A DNA stretch of 64,000 nt, taken from an uncultured Bacteroidales bacterium. GTDB taxonomy: Bacteria; Bacteroidota; Bacteroidia; Bacteroidales; UBA932. Below, one piece after another: positions 47,684-56,132 of this stretch. Below the pieces are notes generated by a model that saw only the letters and a list, made by a program, of their open reading frames with translations, was not told the origin of the DNA and did not search any database. The stretch lies in contig CAJONC010000003.1 in assembly GCA_905235675.1 (NCBI GenBank), positions 1 to 64,000 of the forward strand. Direction: 5' to 3'. How positions within the stretch are numbered: the stretch's first letter is position 1; every line of letters begins with the position of its first letter. Both the position numbers and the translations under genes were made by a program.

Positions 47684-49294
47684 ATGAAAAAGTATCTATT
47701 AACCATCTTGGCACTTGCCGGAATAGTGGCAACAGTGTCTTGCAAAAAGGACAAAGGAGAAGACACCCCGGAAACTCCCAGCGTTGTCCTGTCTCTTGAA
47801 GCTTCAGTCGGCTCAAATGCCGTTGAAGCAGTTACATCTTACGACTTGCAGAGCGGTCAGCAGAGAGCAATCAACGTGAAAGCATCAGTAGCTGAAATCG
47901 GCAACTATGCTCTTTCTGTCACCTTTGGCGGAGACAACAACCTTGTTGCCACATATAATGCTGCCAATCAGACTTCCTACACAATGCTCCCCGCGACTGC
48001 ATATTCGTTTGAGCCGCAGTCTGTTACACTCGATGTCTACAACAAGACCACCACGGCCAGCGTTCTTACCCTGACCGCTCCCGATGTAGAAGTCGAGACT
48101 TCTTACATTTTCCCTCTTGTCATTTCAAATGTCAAGGGCGCCGAGTTCACGGTTGATCCAAAAGCTGACAAGTACTATTTCGTACTTAATGTCAAGCCCG
48201 AAGACAAGACCGGTGCCGGCACAAAGGAGAATCCTTACAGGCTCAGGACCACGGAAGACCTTCTTGCCATTGAATCCAAAATGGTTGAAGGGAATGTCAC
48301 TTACTTCAGGATGGAAAATGATATCGATATGAAGGATGTAGAAAAATGGGCTCCTATCAATCTTGATGAACCTTATGCTCTGCAGATTTATTTTGATGGA
48401 AATGGCAAGACTATCAAAAACTTCACCTGCAAAGAAGTTGAACAGGCCGGTTTCTTCGGTGTTCTGAACGGAACCGTGGAGAATGTGACTTTCGATAACG
48501 CTTTCATTGAGCCCACCGGACGTAAAAAGGCTTCCGGTATCCTTGCTGCTTATCTTGCAAAAGGCAATGATATAAAGGCTACTGTAAAGAAGGTTACCAT
48601 CAAGAATTCAACACATTCCACCACTGTAGACACCTCTCACGAACGTGGAGGCATTGTCGCCGGCGAAAGCAGCGATGCTCTTGTCGAACAGGTCTATATT
48701 GAGAATTGCAATATTACCGGTGACCACAGAATCCGTTACGTAGGTTTCATTGGCGGCCTCGGTGCTGACGGAAGCGACAAGCCCACGGTAATCAGGAATT
48801 GCTACGTCAAGGGCGGAACAATCTATGGCGACCAGCAGGTAGCAGGCATCTACGGACGTTCCATGGCGGGTATTACCATCGAGAACTGCGGCGTTTCCTG
48901 CGATGTTGACGCCAACTTCAATTTTGCCGGTATTCTTGCTTATCCCTCTTCCACAGTGCAGGAAACTGTCACCGGCTGCCTTGTATGGAGTAATTTCCTT
49001 AAGGGAACCGGAACCAACGCCCGCACCTCCGCCACAATTGCCGGTGTCGCAGAAAAAGGCAGAGGCCCCTTCACCTTCAAGAACAATGTCTACAAGGCCG
49101 GCATTGAGTTCTCCTCTGCTACTGATGGAAACGTTCTCGGCGAAACTGACAATTGGGAAAACAAGACAGTTGATGGCAATACTCCTTACTTCGGCAAGGC
49201 TTCCAGCGCCAAAACAGCTTCCGAAGCAGCCAAGGCTCTTGGTTGGGACGAGACTATTTGGGATCTCAGCGGTGCTGAACCTGTTCTCAAGTAG
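47684..49294 (+). CDS. DUF1735-type surface lipoprotein with beta-helix/GLUG-like region (SusE/F position)
   Basis: Lipobox VSCKKD; VTFGGDNNLVATYNAANQTSYTMLPATAYSFEPQSVTL; NPYRLRTTEDLLAIESKM...GFFGVLNGTVENVTFDNA. Confidence 0.75.
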   Translation: MKKYLLTILALAGIVATVSCKKDKGEDTPETPSVVLSLEASVGSNAVEAVTSYDLQSGQQRAINVKASVAEIGNYALSVTFGGDNNLVATYNAANQTSYTMLPATAYSFEPQSVTLDVYNKTTTASVLTLTAPDVEVETSYIFPLVISNVKGAEFTVDPKADKYYFVLNVKPEDKTGAGTKENPYRLRTTEDLLAIESKMVEGNVTYFRMENDIDMKDVEKWAPINLDEPYALQIYFDGNGKTIKNFTCKEVEQAGFFGVLNGTVENVTFDNAFIEPTGRKKASGILAAYLAKGNDIKATVKKVTIKNSTHSTTVDTSHERGGIVAGESSDALVEQVYIENCNITGDHRIRYVGFIGGLGADGSDKPTVIRNCYVKGGTIYGDQQVAGIYGRSMAGITIENCGVSCDVDANFNFAGILAYPSSTVQETVTGCLVWSNFLKGTGTNARTSATIAGVAEKGRGPFTFKNNVYKAGIEFSSATDGNVLGETDNWENKTVDGNTPYFGKASSAKTASEAAKALGWDETIWDLSGAEPVLK

Positions 49295-49316
49295 TTGTTT
49301 CTTTATTATATTATCT

Positions 49317-49354
49317 ATCTATCTTTCTGCCTGATGGCAGAAAGATAGATTTTA
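49317..49354 (+). terminator. Perfect 15-bp hairpin between DUF1735 gene and GH97
   Basis: ATCTATCTTTCTGCC-TGAT-GGCAGAAAGATAGAT-TTTT. Confidence 0.7.
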
Positions 49355-49367
49355 TGATGCATTAAGT

Positions 49368-51713
49368 ATGTTTTTAAAAAGGATTCTTCCGGCACTGACC
49401 GCAATAATGCTGGTCGCTTGCAGTACCGATGGCTCTTTGAGAGAAGAAATACTCTATAGCCCGGACGGCACATTATCCCTATGTTTTTCTCTTTCAGAAA
49501 AAGGAGAGCCCTCATATTCACTTAAATACGCGGACACTTATGTGGTACTGCCCAGCCGTATGGGATTTACTCTCCGCGGAAGATTCAGGGGTGCTCTTGC
49601 AGAAAACCTGGAATGTGTAAAACAATATGGCCCTGATATAGACATTACTTGCGGTTTCGCACTTGCTGACGTATCCCGCGATAGTCTGGATCAGACCTGG
49701 GATACTATATGGGGGGAAGAATCCAATATCCGGAATCATTATAATGAACTCGCTGTGACTCTTGTTCAGGACAAATTCGAAGCCACCAAAATGTCACAGG
49801 AGAGAGGTATGAAAAGTAAAGGCCAACAGGATGGAAGCATGAAAATGATTATCCGCTTCCGTCTGTATGATGATGGCCTTGGCTTTCGTTATGAGTTCCC
49901 GGAACAGGAAGCGCTCACATACTTTACAATCAAAGATGAGTGCACTGAATTCCGTATGGCAGGAGACCATACAGCCTGGTGGATTCCCGCCGATTACGAA
50001 ACTCAGGAATATAATTATACCGAAAGCAGGATCTCGGAAATTCCAGCCCGTATGGTGAAGGCCACTGATTATAAAGATCCCAGGCATTTTTCGGAAAGTG
50101 CCGTGCAGACCGCATTGCAGATGCGTTCCGATGATGGTTTGTACATAAATATACACGAGGCGGCCTTGATTAATTATCCGGCCACACACCTTGTTTATCA
50201 TAAAAAGAAGAATAGTTTCACAACTTGGCTATGTCCTGACGCAGAAGGATGGAAGGGCCACCTGCAAACCCCGTCCAAGAGCCCCTGGAGAACAGTTATG
50301 GTTGTGGACGATGCCCGCAAAGCCCTGGCATCCCGTTTGACACTCAATCTCAACGACCCCTGCGCCCTGGAAGATGTATCCTGGATTCATCCTGTTAAAT
50401 ATATGGGTGTTTGGTGGGAAATGATAACAGGTAAAAGCACCTGGTCTTACACGAGTGATTTTGCTGCGGTCACACTGGGGACAACCGATTATTCAGCAGC
50501 CACACCACACGGAAGACACGGAGCCTGCAACGAGAACGTGCGCCGATATATCGACTTTGCCGCTGAAAATGGTTTTGATGCAGTGCTTGTCGAGGGCTGG
50601 GATCAAGGTTGGGAAGACTGGTACGGATGCCAGAAAGAAGAGGTGTTCGACTTTGTAACGCCTTACCCGGATTTCGACCTCCCTGAATTGAACAAATATG
50701 CACATTCCAAGGGCATCCGTCTTGTTATGCATCACGAATCCTCTTCATCCGCAATAAACTATGAACGCCACCTGGACCAGGCTTTCAACTTGATGAACCA
50801 GTATGGCTACAACGCCGCAAAGACCGGATATGTAGGAGACATAATTCCCCGCGGAGAAGGGCATTACGGACAGTTTATGGTCAATCATTATAACTATGTC
50901 CTCAAGAAAGCGGCGGAAAAGCACATTATGATCAACGCTCACGAGGCCGTACGTCCTACCGGTTTATGCCGAACCTGGCCGAACTTGATCGGAAATGAAA
51001 GCGCAATGGGAACTGAATACAGGGGAGGAATAAAGCCTCAACACGTAACCATCCTCCCGTTCACCAGATTACAAGGCGGGCCGATGGATTATACTCCAGG
51101 CATTTTCGAGACAGACATTTCGCGTCTGAACCCCCAATCTACGGCTTATATGACCACTACAATATGCAAACAGCTCGCATTGTATGTTACATTGTATTCT
51201 CCACTTCAGATGGCCGCCGATCTTCCTGAACATTATGCTCAGTTCCCTGATGCATTTCAGTTTATTAAAGATGTCGCCGTCGACTGGGAACAGAGCAGGT
51301 ACTTGCTTGCCGAACCTGGTGAAGAGCTGGTCATTGCCAGGCAGGTAAAGAAGAATAGTTTGTCCCTTGCCTCCAGGGGAGTTGCATCCCTGCCGGACGG
51401 GAAAAAAGATTATGTGAATGGTGCCACCCGATTCGCCGATGGTGATAAAGACGTTTGGTTCGTGGGGGGTGTTACCGATGAAAAAGAACGCACCGTCTGC
51501 TTTGCCCTGAACTTTTTGAAACCGGGCGTTGTTTATACAGCAACATTGTATATGGATGCTCCTGATGCTTCGGGAGTTCAAGGCATTCAACCCGACGGTT
51601 CCAATCCCAGTCAACGTTACAATATTGAGCAGAGAACAGTTTCATCAACAGATTCTCTTAGTCTGTGGATGGCCCCTTCCGGCGGGTTCGCCATTTCTCT
51701 GAAAGAACAGTAG
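49368..51713 (+). CDS. Glycoside hydrolase family 97 (SusB-like) lipoprotein
   Basis: Lipobox LVACSTD; VLVEGWDQGWEDW; MHHESSSSAINYERHLDQAFNLMNQYGYNAAKTGYVGDIIPRGEGHYGQFMVNHY; INAHEAVRPTGLCRTWPN. Confidence 0.94.
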   Translation: MFLKRILPALTAIMLVACSTDGSLREEILYSPDGTLSLCFSLSEKGEPSYSLKYADTYVVLPSRMGFTLRGRFRGALAENLECVKQYGPDIDITCGFALADVSRDSLDQTWDTIWGEESNIRNHYNELAVTLVQDKFEATKMSQERGMKSKGQQDGSMKMIIRFRLYDDGLGFRYEFPEQEALTYFTIKDECTEFRMAGDHTAWWIPADYETQEYNYTESRISEIPARMVKATDYKDPRHFSESAVQTALQMRSDDGLYINIHEAALINYPATHLVYHKKKNSFTTWLCPDAEGWKGHLQTPSKSPWRTVMVVDDARKALASRLTLNLNDPCALEDVSWIHPVKYMGVWWEMITGKSTWSYTSDFAAVTLGTTDYSAATPHGRHGACNENVRRYIDFAAENGFDAVLVEGWDQGWEDWYGCQKEEVFDFVTPYPDFDLPELNKYAHSKGIRLVMHHESSSSAINYERHLDQAFNLMNQYGYNAAKTGYVGDIIPRGEGHYGQFMVNHYNYVLKKAAEKHIMINAHEAVRPTGLCRTWPNLIGNESAMGTEYRGGIKPQHVTILPFTRLQGGPMDYTPGIFETDISRLNPQSTAYMTTTICKQLALYVTLYSPLQMAADLPEHYAQFPDAFQFIKDVAVDWEQSRYLLAEPGEELVIARQVKKNSLSLASRGVASLPDGKKDYVNGATRFADGDKDVWFVGGVTDEKERTVCFALNFLKPGVVYTATLYMDAPDASGVQGIQPDGSNPSQRYNIEQRTVSSTDSLSLWMAPSGGFAISLKEQ

Positions 51714-51733
51714 CCCATAACGTTGTACTAGCG

Positions 51734-51831
51734 TCAGGATACAGTTTACCCTGGAGCAAACCTGCCACCCCCGGCTAGGGGGAGGGCGCCCTTCAGGGAG
51801 GGGGTTGTCTCCAGGGTAAACTGTATCCTGA
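51734..51831. repeat. 98-bp element with perfect 23-bp terminal inverted repeats
   Basis: TCAGGATACAGTTTACCCTGGAG (51734-51756) and its exact reverse complement (51809-51831); GC-rich interior with CCCCCGGCTAGGGGG hairpin and AGGGCGCCCT palindrome. Confidence 0.95.
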
Positions 51832-51841
51832 TGCCTGTGTT

Positions 51842-51878
51842 CTTCGTTGCAGGCGATGAAATCGCTCAGGGCCTTGCC
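51842..51878 (-). pseudogene. Short relic of htpG 3' end
   Basis: 32/37 identical to htpG 23028-23064; minus strand reads [12 protein letters not shown] vs Htp[13 protein letters not shown]. Confidence 0.5.
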
Positions 51879-54047
51879 CTACAATGTTATGGAGTGTTTT
51901 CCGGAGGGAAGGGCGTGCCGCCTGCCGCGTGAGTCCGTGTAAACGGCCGCGGTGCCCTCGGGGACGCTAATCACGGCATTGATGCGCTTTCCTTTGCGGT
52001 CGAGTCGGACTTCAATCATTCCAAAAGCGGTGTCCACCCCGCACTCCACGTGCTTGAGCGAACCCATCTGCGGCTTAATGCTGAATTCCCTGAATCCGGG
52101 CTTGAGGGGCTCTATGCCTGCTATACGCTGTCCCATGTGAATTATTCCGTGTCCGCTCCAGGCGTGATTCCTGGAATTTATGTGGTTGCGGTGCTCCCAC
52201 AGGGTGGAGCAATCTTCCTCCATTATGGAGGGATAGAAGGAATGCATGCGCTCCAGGGCCTTGTCCGGCCTGCCCATAATAAAGTAAGCGTCAATCACAT
52301 AGCGCATGAAGTAGGTCTCCGCTTCCTGCCTTTCGTCCAGAACCTTGAGGATTGCATCGTATTTGTCCGGACCGGCGATTCCGGACACTACTGCAAGCGC
52401 CTGGACCCTGTCGTCGGCGGGGCCTTCATAACCCGGAGTCTTGTAGCAGCTGCCTGTCCAGTACAGCCTGTTGTAAGATTCCTTCAGGCGGTCCATTATG
52501 CCCTCGTCCACGCCCACGTCGTCAATTTTGCTGATCTGTCCCGCCATGGCCTGCTCTCCCTTGAGGGCGAGATAATACCAGGGATGCAGCAGCGCCACCT
52601 TGTCTATGTCCTTTCCTGCATCCGCCCAGTTCCAGCCATTGGTGCGCTCCAGCGGAAGGTCGTCAGGGTCAAGTTTCCAGCACTCGTGCAGGTATCTGTG
52701 CACCGCCGGATAGACCAGGGGGATAATGCTGTCGTCGCCGCTGTAGAACCAGTAATTATGGAAGCCGAACCAGCCTACGGAAGCGAGGCTCTGCTGGGCA
52801 AGTTCCTTGAACCAGTTGGAGCAGGGGACAGGAGCGTAGAGGGATCCGTCGGGCATGGCCCAGTTCACCATCTCGAGCATGCCTTTGCGGGCGAGGGCCC
52901 AGGAAGAAGGGCTCAGGGCATAGAATGCTTCGGTGAGTTCATGGACCTCGTCGCCCCACCATTGTGCACGTTCGCGGTCGGGGCAGTCCATGTATGTATC
53001 GCGCATGCACACGTAGAGGGTGCGCTGCGCCTTTTGCCAGTATTCGTTGAGCAGTTCGTCGTCGCAGCGGAAATATCCGCTGAAAGAAGTGTCGTACCCG
53101 GTTTCGCGGAACTGAAGCTTGGTTACGGTAACATCTTCGGGGACAATATAATACATGTAATCCCCGTTCATCCACGGGAGATGCTCGTAGCTCTGGACGC
53201 CTTCTTTCGTGACATATTCCCCGTGCACGCACTTCTCCGTACCCACTGAATCGTGGTCGGTATGCAGCCCTATCAGTCTGCCCGCGGGGGCCTCGAGCTC
53301 CAAGTATGCGGAAAACTGGGCATTGTAGGGGAGTTTGCAGACAAGGGTATCGCCCGAACGGCGCACGGACTCATAGTCCTTCAGGCCGTAGTCTTTCCAG
53401 AGGGGAATGGGGCGGGGGACAAGTTTCCCGAAAGGGGGATCGCCTGGTTTCACGCCTATCTCATAGGCGCTTCCCATATGCTTTGAAGACCCTTTATACC
53501 AGTCGGAATTGTACTTTCGGGCATCATAGCGGACATTGCTTTCGCTGAGACGGTAGTTGGGGGCCTTTCCTGATGCTGTGCCGTATGCGAAGTGCTCGCA
53601 GGCGTCCCAACTGTCGTCGGAAAGAATCTTCACGTTTCCTGCCCTGGCTTCAAAGAGCAGGGCGGGGGTTCCGCTGCTCATGTGGCTGAATCCGCTGCGG
53701 CCGAAATACCAGACAAGAACCGCTATGCAGTTGTTGCCGGGTTTGAGCCATGGGGCGATGTCGACAGTGTCATAATATCCGTCCCCGGGAGCGGGCCCGC
53801 GCTTGAGCCCGCCCTCGAAGACGACCATTTCTCCGTTAATCCACAGCCAGTATTTGCTGTCGGCTGCAATTTTTGCGGGAACTTCGGCAGGAATTTCCTT
53901 GAGCTCCACATTTTTTCGGAAAGCAATCCAGGTGTTGCCGGTTCCGGCGCAGTATGCGCGCGAAATCCATTTGGCTTCCCACTCTTCCGCCGCGAAAACC
54001 TGCAGGGAAAGCAGGGTGAAAATTGCAAGTGACAGCAGCTTTTTCAT
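51879..54047 (-). CDS. Alpha-L-rhamnosidase-like (GH78-related six-hairpin) glycosidase
   Basis: Signal peptide; beta-sandwich then DTYMDCPDRERAQWWGDEVHELTEAFYAL; CSTLWEHRNHINSRNHAWSGHGIIHMGQRIAGIEPLKPGFREFSIKP. Confidence 0.85.
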   Translation of the reverse strand: MKKLLSLAIFTLLSLQVFAAEEWEAKWISRAYCAGTGNTWIAFRKNVELKEIPAEVPAKIAADSKYWLWINGEMVVFEGGLKRGPAPGDGYYDTVDIAPWLKPGNNCIAVLVWYFGRSGFSHMSSGTPALLFEARAGNVKILSDDSWDACEHFAYGTASGKAPNYRLSESNVRYDARKYNSDWYKGSSKHMGSAYEIGVKPGDPPFGKLVPRPIPLWKDYGLKDYESVRRSGDTLVCKLPYNAQFSAYLELEAPAGRLIGLHTDHDSVGTEKCVHGEYVTKEGVQSYEHLPWMNGDYMYYIVPEDVTVTKLQFRETGYDTSFSGYFRCDDELLNEYWQKAQRTLYVCMRDTYMDCPDRERAQWWGDEVHELTEAFYALSPSSWALARKGMLEMVNWAMPDGSLYAPVPCSNWFKELAQQSLASVGWFGFHNYWFYSGDDSIIPLVYPAVHRYLHECWKLDPDDLPLERTNGWNWADAGKDIDKVALLHPWYYLALKGEQAMAGQISKIDDVGVDEGIMDRLKESYNRLYWTGSCYKTPGYEGPADDRVQALAVVSGIAGPDKYDAILKVLDERQEAETYFMRYVIDAYFIMGRPDKALERMHSFYPSIMEEDCSTLWEHRNHINSRNHAWSGHGIIHMGQRIAGIEPLKPGFREFSIKPQMGSLKHVECGVDTAFGMIEVRLDRKGKRINAVISVPEGTAAVYTDSRGRRHALPSGKHSITL

Positions 54048-54048
54048 A

Positions 54049-54633
54049 TTATTCCCTGGTGTCAGTGAAGCATCCTTCCACCTTTACATCGCTGTTCACG
54101 GCCTCGTAGAACTTGCTTCCCGTGGCGGCGTTGCGATACAGCACCTTCTGGAGCTTGATGTTCTTGCAGTTCTCAAAGTAGAAAAGGGTGGGAACAGGGG
54201 TTCCTGCGGGAAGATATCCTTTCTCCTTCTGGTCGTTCCAGCTTTGGAGCACGAGTTCTCCGCGGCCGTCCACCACACCGTTTCCGCGGGTAGTATAGAT
54301 GGTGACATTCTCCACTCCTACTGCGTTGAATATGGCCTTCTGCCCTTTGTAGCCATAGATGTTGTCGGTGCCGATGATGTCGGCGGCAGCATCGAGGCGG
54401 ATATTCACACCGCTCTTGAGATTGACGGCTCCGGTGACGAAGCGTCCTACCGAGAAGGTAAGGGTGCCGCCGCCCTGCTCCGCGATGTAATCGATGGCTT
54501 TCTGTATGCTGGTGGTATTGTCGGTGACGCCGTTACTCTTGATGCCGAAGTAGGATACAAGGTATTCCTTTCCCTGTGCGAAACCCGAAATGCAGAGCAA
54601 TGCAGCTGCTGCGAATGCAATTATCTTTTTCAT
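54049..54633 (-). CDS. Short GH28/pectate-lyase-superfamily-like beta-helix protein (194 aa)
   Basis: Signal peptide; YFGIKSNGVTDNTTSIQKAIDYIAEQGGGTLTFSVGRFVTGAVNLKSGVNIRLD; lacks GH28 catalytic motifs. Confidence 0.75.
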   Translation of the reverse strand: MKKIIAFAAAALLCISGFAQGKEYLVSYFGIKSNGVTDNTTSIQKAIDYIAEQGGGTLTFSVGRFVTGAVNLKSGVNIRLDAAADIIGTDNIYGYKGQKAIFNAVGVENVTIYTTRGNGVVDGRGELVLQSWNDQKEKGYLPAGTPVPTLFYFENCKNIKLQKVLYRNAATGSKFYEAVNSDVKVEGCFTDTRE

Positions 54634-56126
54634 TATTTCTTGTTCTTGTAATTTTTGACATTGTTGGTTACGATCTGCTTCTTTTTCTTGTCGGCAGTGG
54701 GCTGCGAAATCTGCACGCCCTTGAGGTTTAGCCCGTTCACGTCATCGGCGACAATAGCAGGACGGTAGTCCTCGCCGGCGACGCTTATCTTCACGTTCTC
54801 CATGCTCACGCCTTCCGCGTGACGGATGTAGAAGCCCCATGCGGGCAGTTCCTTCCAGTTGGAGAACTCGGGATAGCTCTTTTCCAGTTCGGGAATGGCT
54901 TCGAGTTCGGCCTTGGTGGTTCCGCGGAAAGCATAATCGGGATCCGCCTGTCCGGGATAGACAATGGTGATGTTCTCGAGGCGGATGTTCTGTATGGGCA
55001 TTCCGGGGATTCCCTGAATGCCGCTCGGGCAGACGTTGCGGGGGAGATCCTCCACGGGGCCCTCATAGCTGTAACCTGCATCTGGTTTGTCGAAAGGAAC
55101 TTCGGCGTAGACGTTCTTGATGACGATGTCCTTCATGTAAGGATTCTCGCCGGGACGGCGGGAGCCGGTGCGGATGAAGATGGGATTGCCGGTGTGAATG
55201 CTGGTAAGCCCGTCTATTTCAACATCTTCTATGGATGCTCCGTCGACGGTCGCGATGGTGAGGGCGGAACGGTAGGTGTCGTAGATGTACATGTTCTTGA
55301 AACGGAAGTGCCTGAACTTGCCGAGGGTGTAGGTGCCGAACTTGATGCCGTTGGCGCTGGACCTTCCGCGGCAGTTCTCCACGAGTATGTTCTCGCTCAG
55401 GCCGTCCTTGCTGTGGCTCTTGAAGCAGTAAACATCGTCGGCGGCGTCGAAGTCGCAGTTGCGGATAACTACGTCGGAGCAGTCCACTATGTCGATACCG
55501 TCGTTGTTCCAGTAGGATTTGGCGTCAACCTTCACTCCGTCCACGAGGATGTTGCGGCACTTGTCGTACTGCTGGTTCCAGCTGGCGGGGTCGCGCAGGG
55601 TGATGTCCCTGACGGTGATGCCGTCGCACTTGAAGAAGTGCAGGTTTTCGGGGCGCTTGGCTTCCTGCAGGCGGTCGAGCACGAGGGGGTCTTTGATGAG
55701 CCCGAGGTGTGCATAATCGACGCCCTTGGTGGCAACCTGGAAGCCGCGGCAGTTAATCTCGCCCTTTCCGGTGATGCCGATATTCTTCTGCTTGATGCTG
55801 AATACCATCGATGTCCATTTGGCGTCGGGATCACGCACGTAGTCCCAGGGGTTCAGCGAACCGAGAAGGCGGGAGCCCTCTTCGATGTGAAGTGTCACGT
55901 CGGACTTGATGTAGATGGTGCCGGTCACAAAGTCGCCGCCCTTGAGGATGAGACGGCCGCCTCCGTTGGCGGAGATAAAGTCAATCGCTGCCTGGAGGGA
56001 AGCGGTGTTCAGGGTCTGGCCGTCGGCCTTGGCCCCGAAATCGGTGGCGAGATAATCCTTGGCGCCTGCGCTGAACGAAAGGGCAGCGAGGCAGAGGATA
56101 GCCGCAAGTTTGAAAATTTTCTTCAT
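54633..56126 (-). CDS. Glycoside hydrolase family 28 (polygalacturonase-like)
   Basis: DFGAKADGQTLNTASLQAAIDFISANGGGRLILKGGDFVTGTIYIKSDVTLHIEEGSRLLGS; NNDGIDIVDCSDV; DAADDVYCFKS. Confidence 0.92.
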   Translation of the reverse strand: MKKIFKLAAILCLAALSFSAGAKDYLATDFGAKADGQTLNTASLQAAIDFISANGGGRLILKGGDFVTGTIYIKSDVTLHIEEGSRLLGSLNPWDYVRDPDAKWTSMVFSIKQKNIGITGKGEINCRGFQVATKGVDYAHLGLIKDPLVLDRLQEAKRPENLHFFKCDGITVRDITLRDPASWNQQYDKCRNILVDGVKVDAKSYWNNDGIDIVDCSDVVIRNCDFDAADDVYCFKSHSKDGLSENILVENCRGRSSANGIKFGTYTLGKFRHFRFKNMYIYDTYRSALTIATVDGASIEDVEIDGLTSIHTGNPIFIRTGSRRPGENPYMKDIVIKNVYAEVPFDKPDAGYSYEGPVEDLPRNVCPSGIQGIPGMPIQNIRLENITIVYPGQADPDYAFRGTTKAELEAIPELEKSYPEFSNWKELPAWGFYIRHAEGVSMENVKISVAGEDYRPAIVADDVNGLNLKGVQISQPTADKKKKQIVTNNVKNYKNKK

Positions 56127-56132
56127 TCCGTT

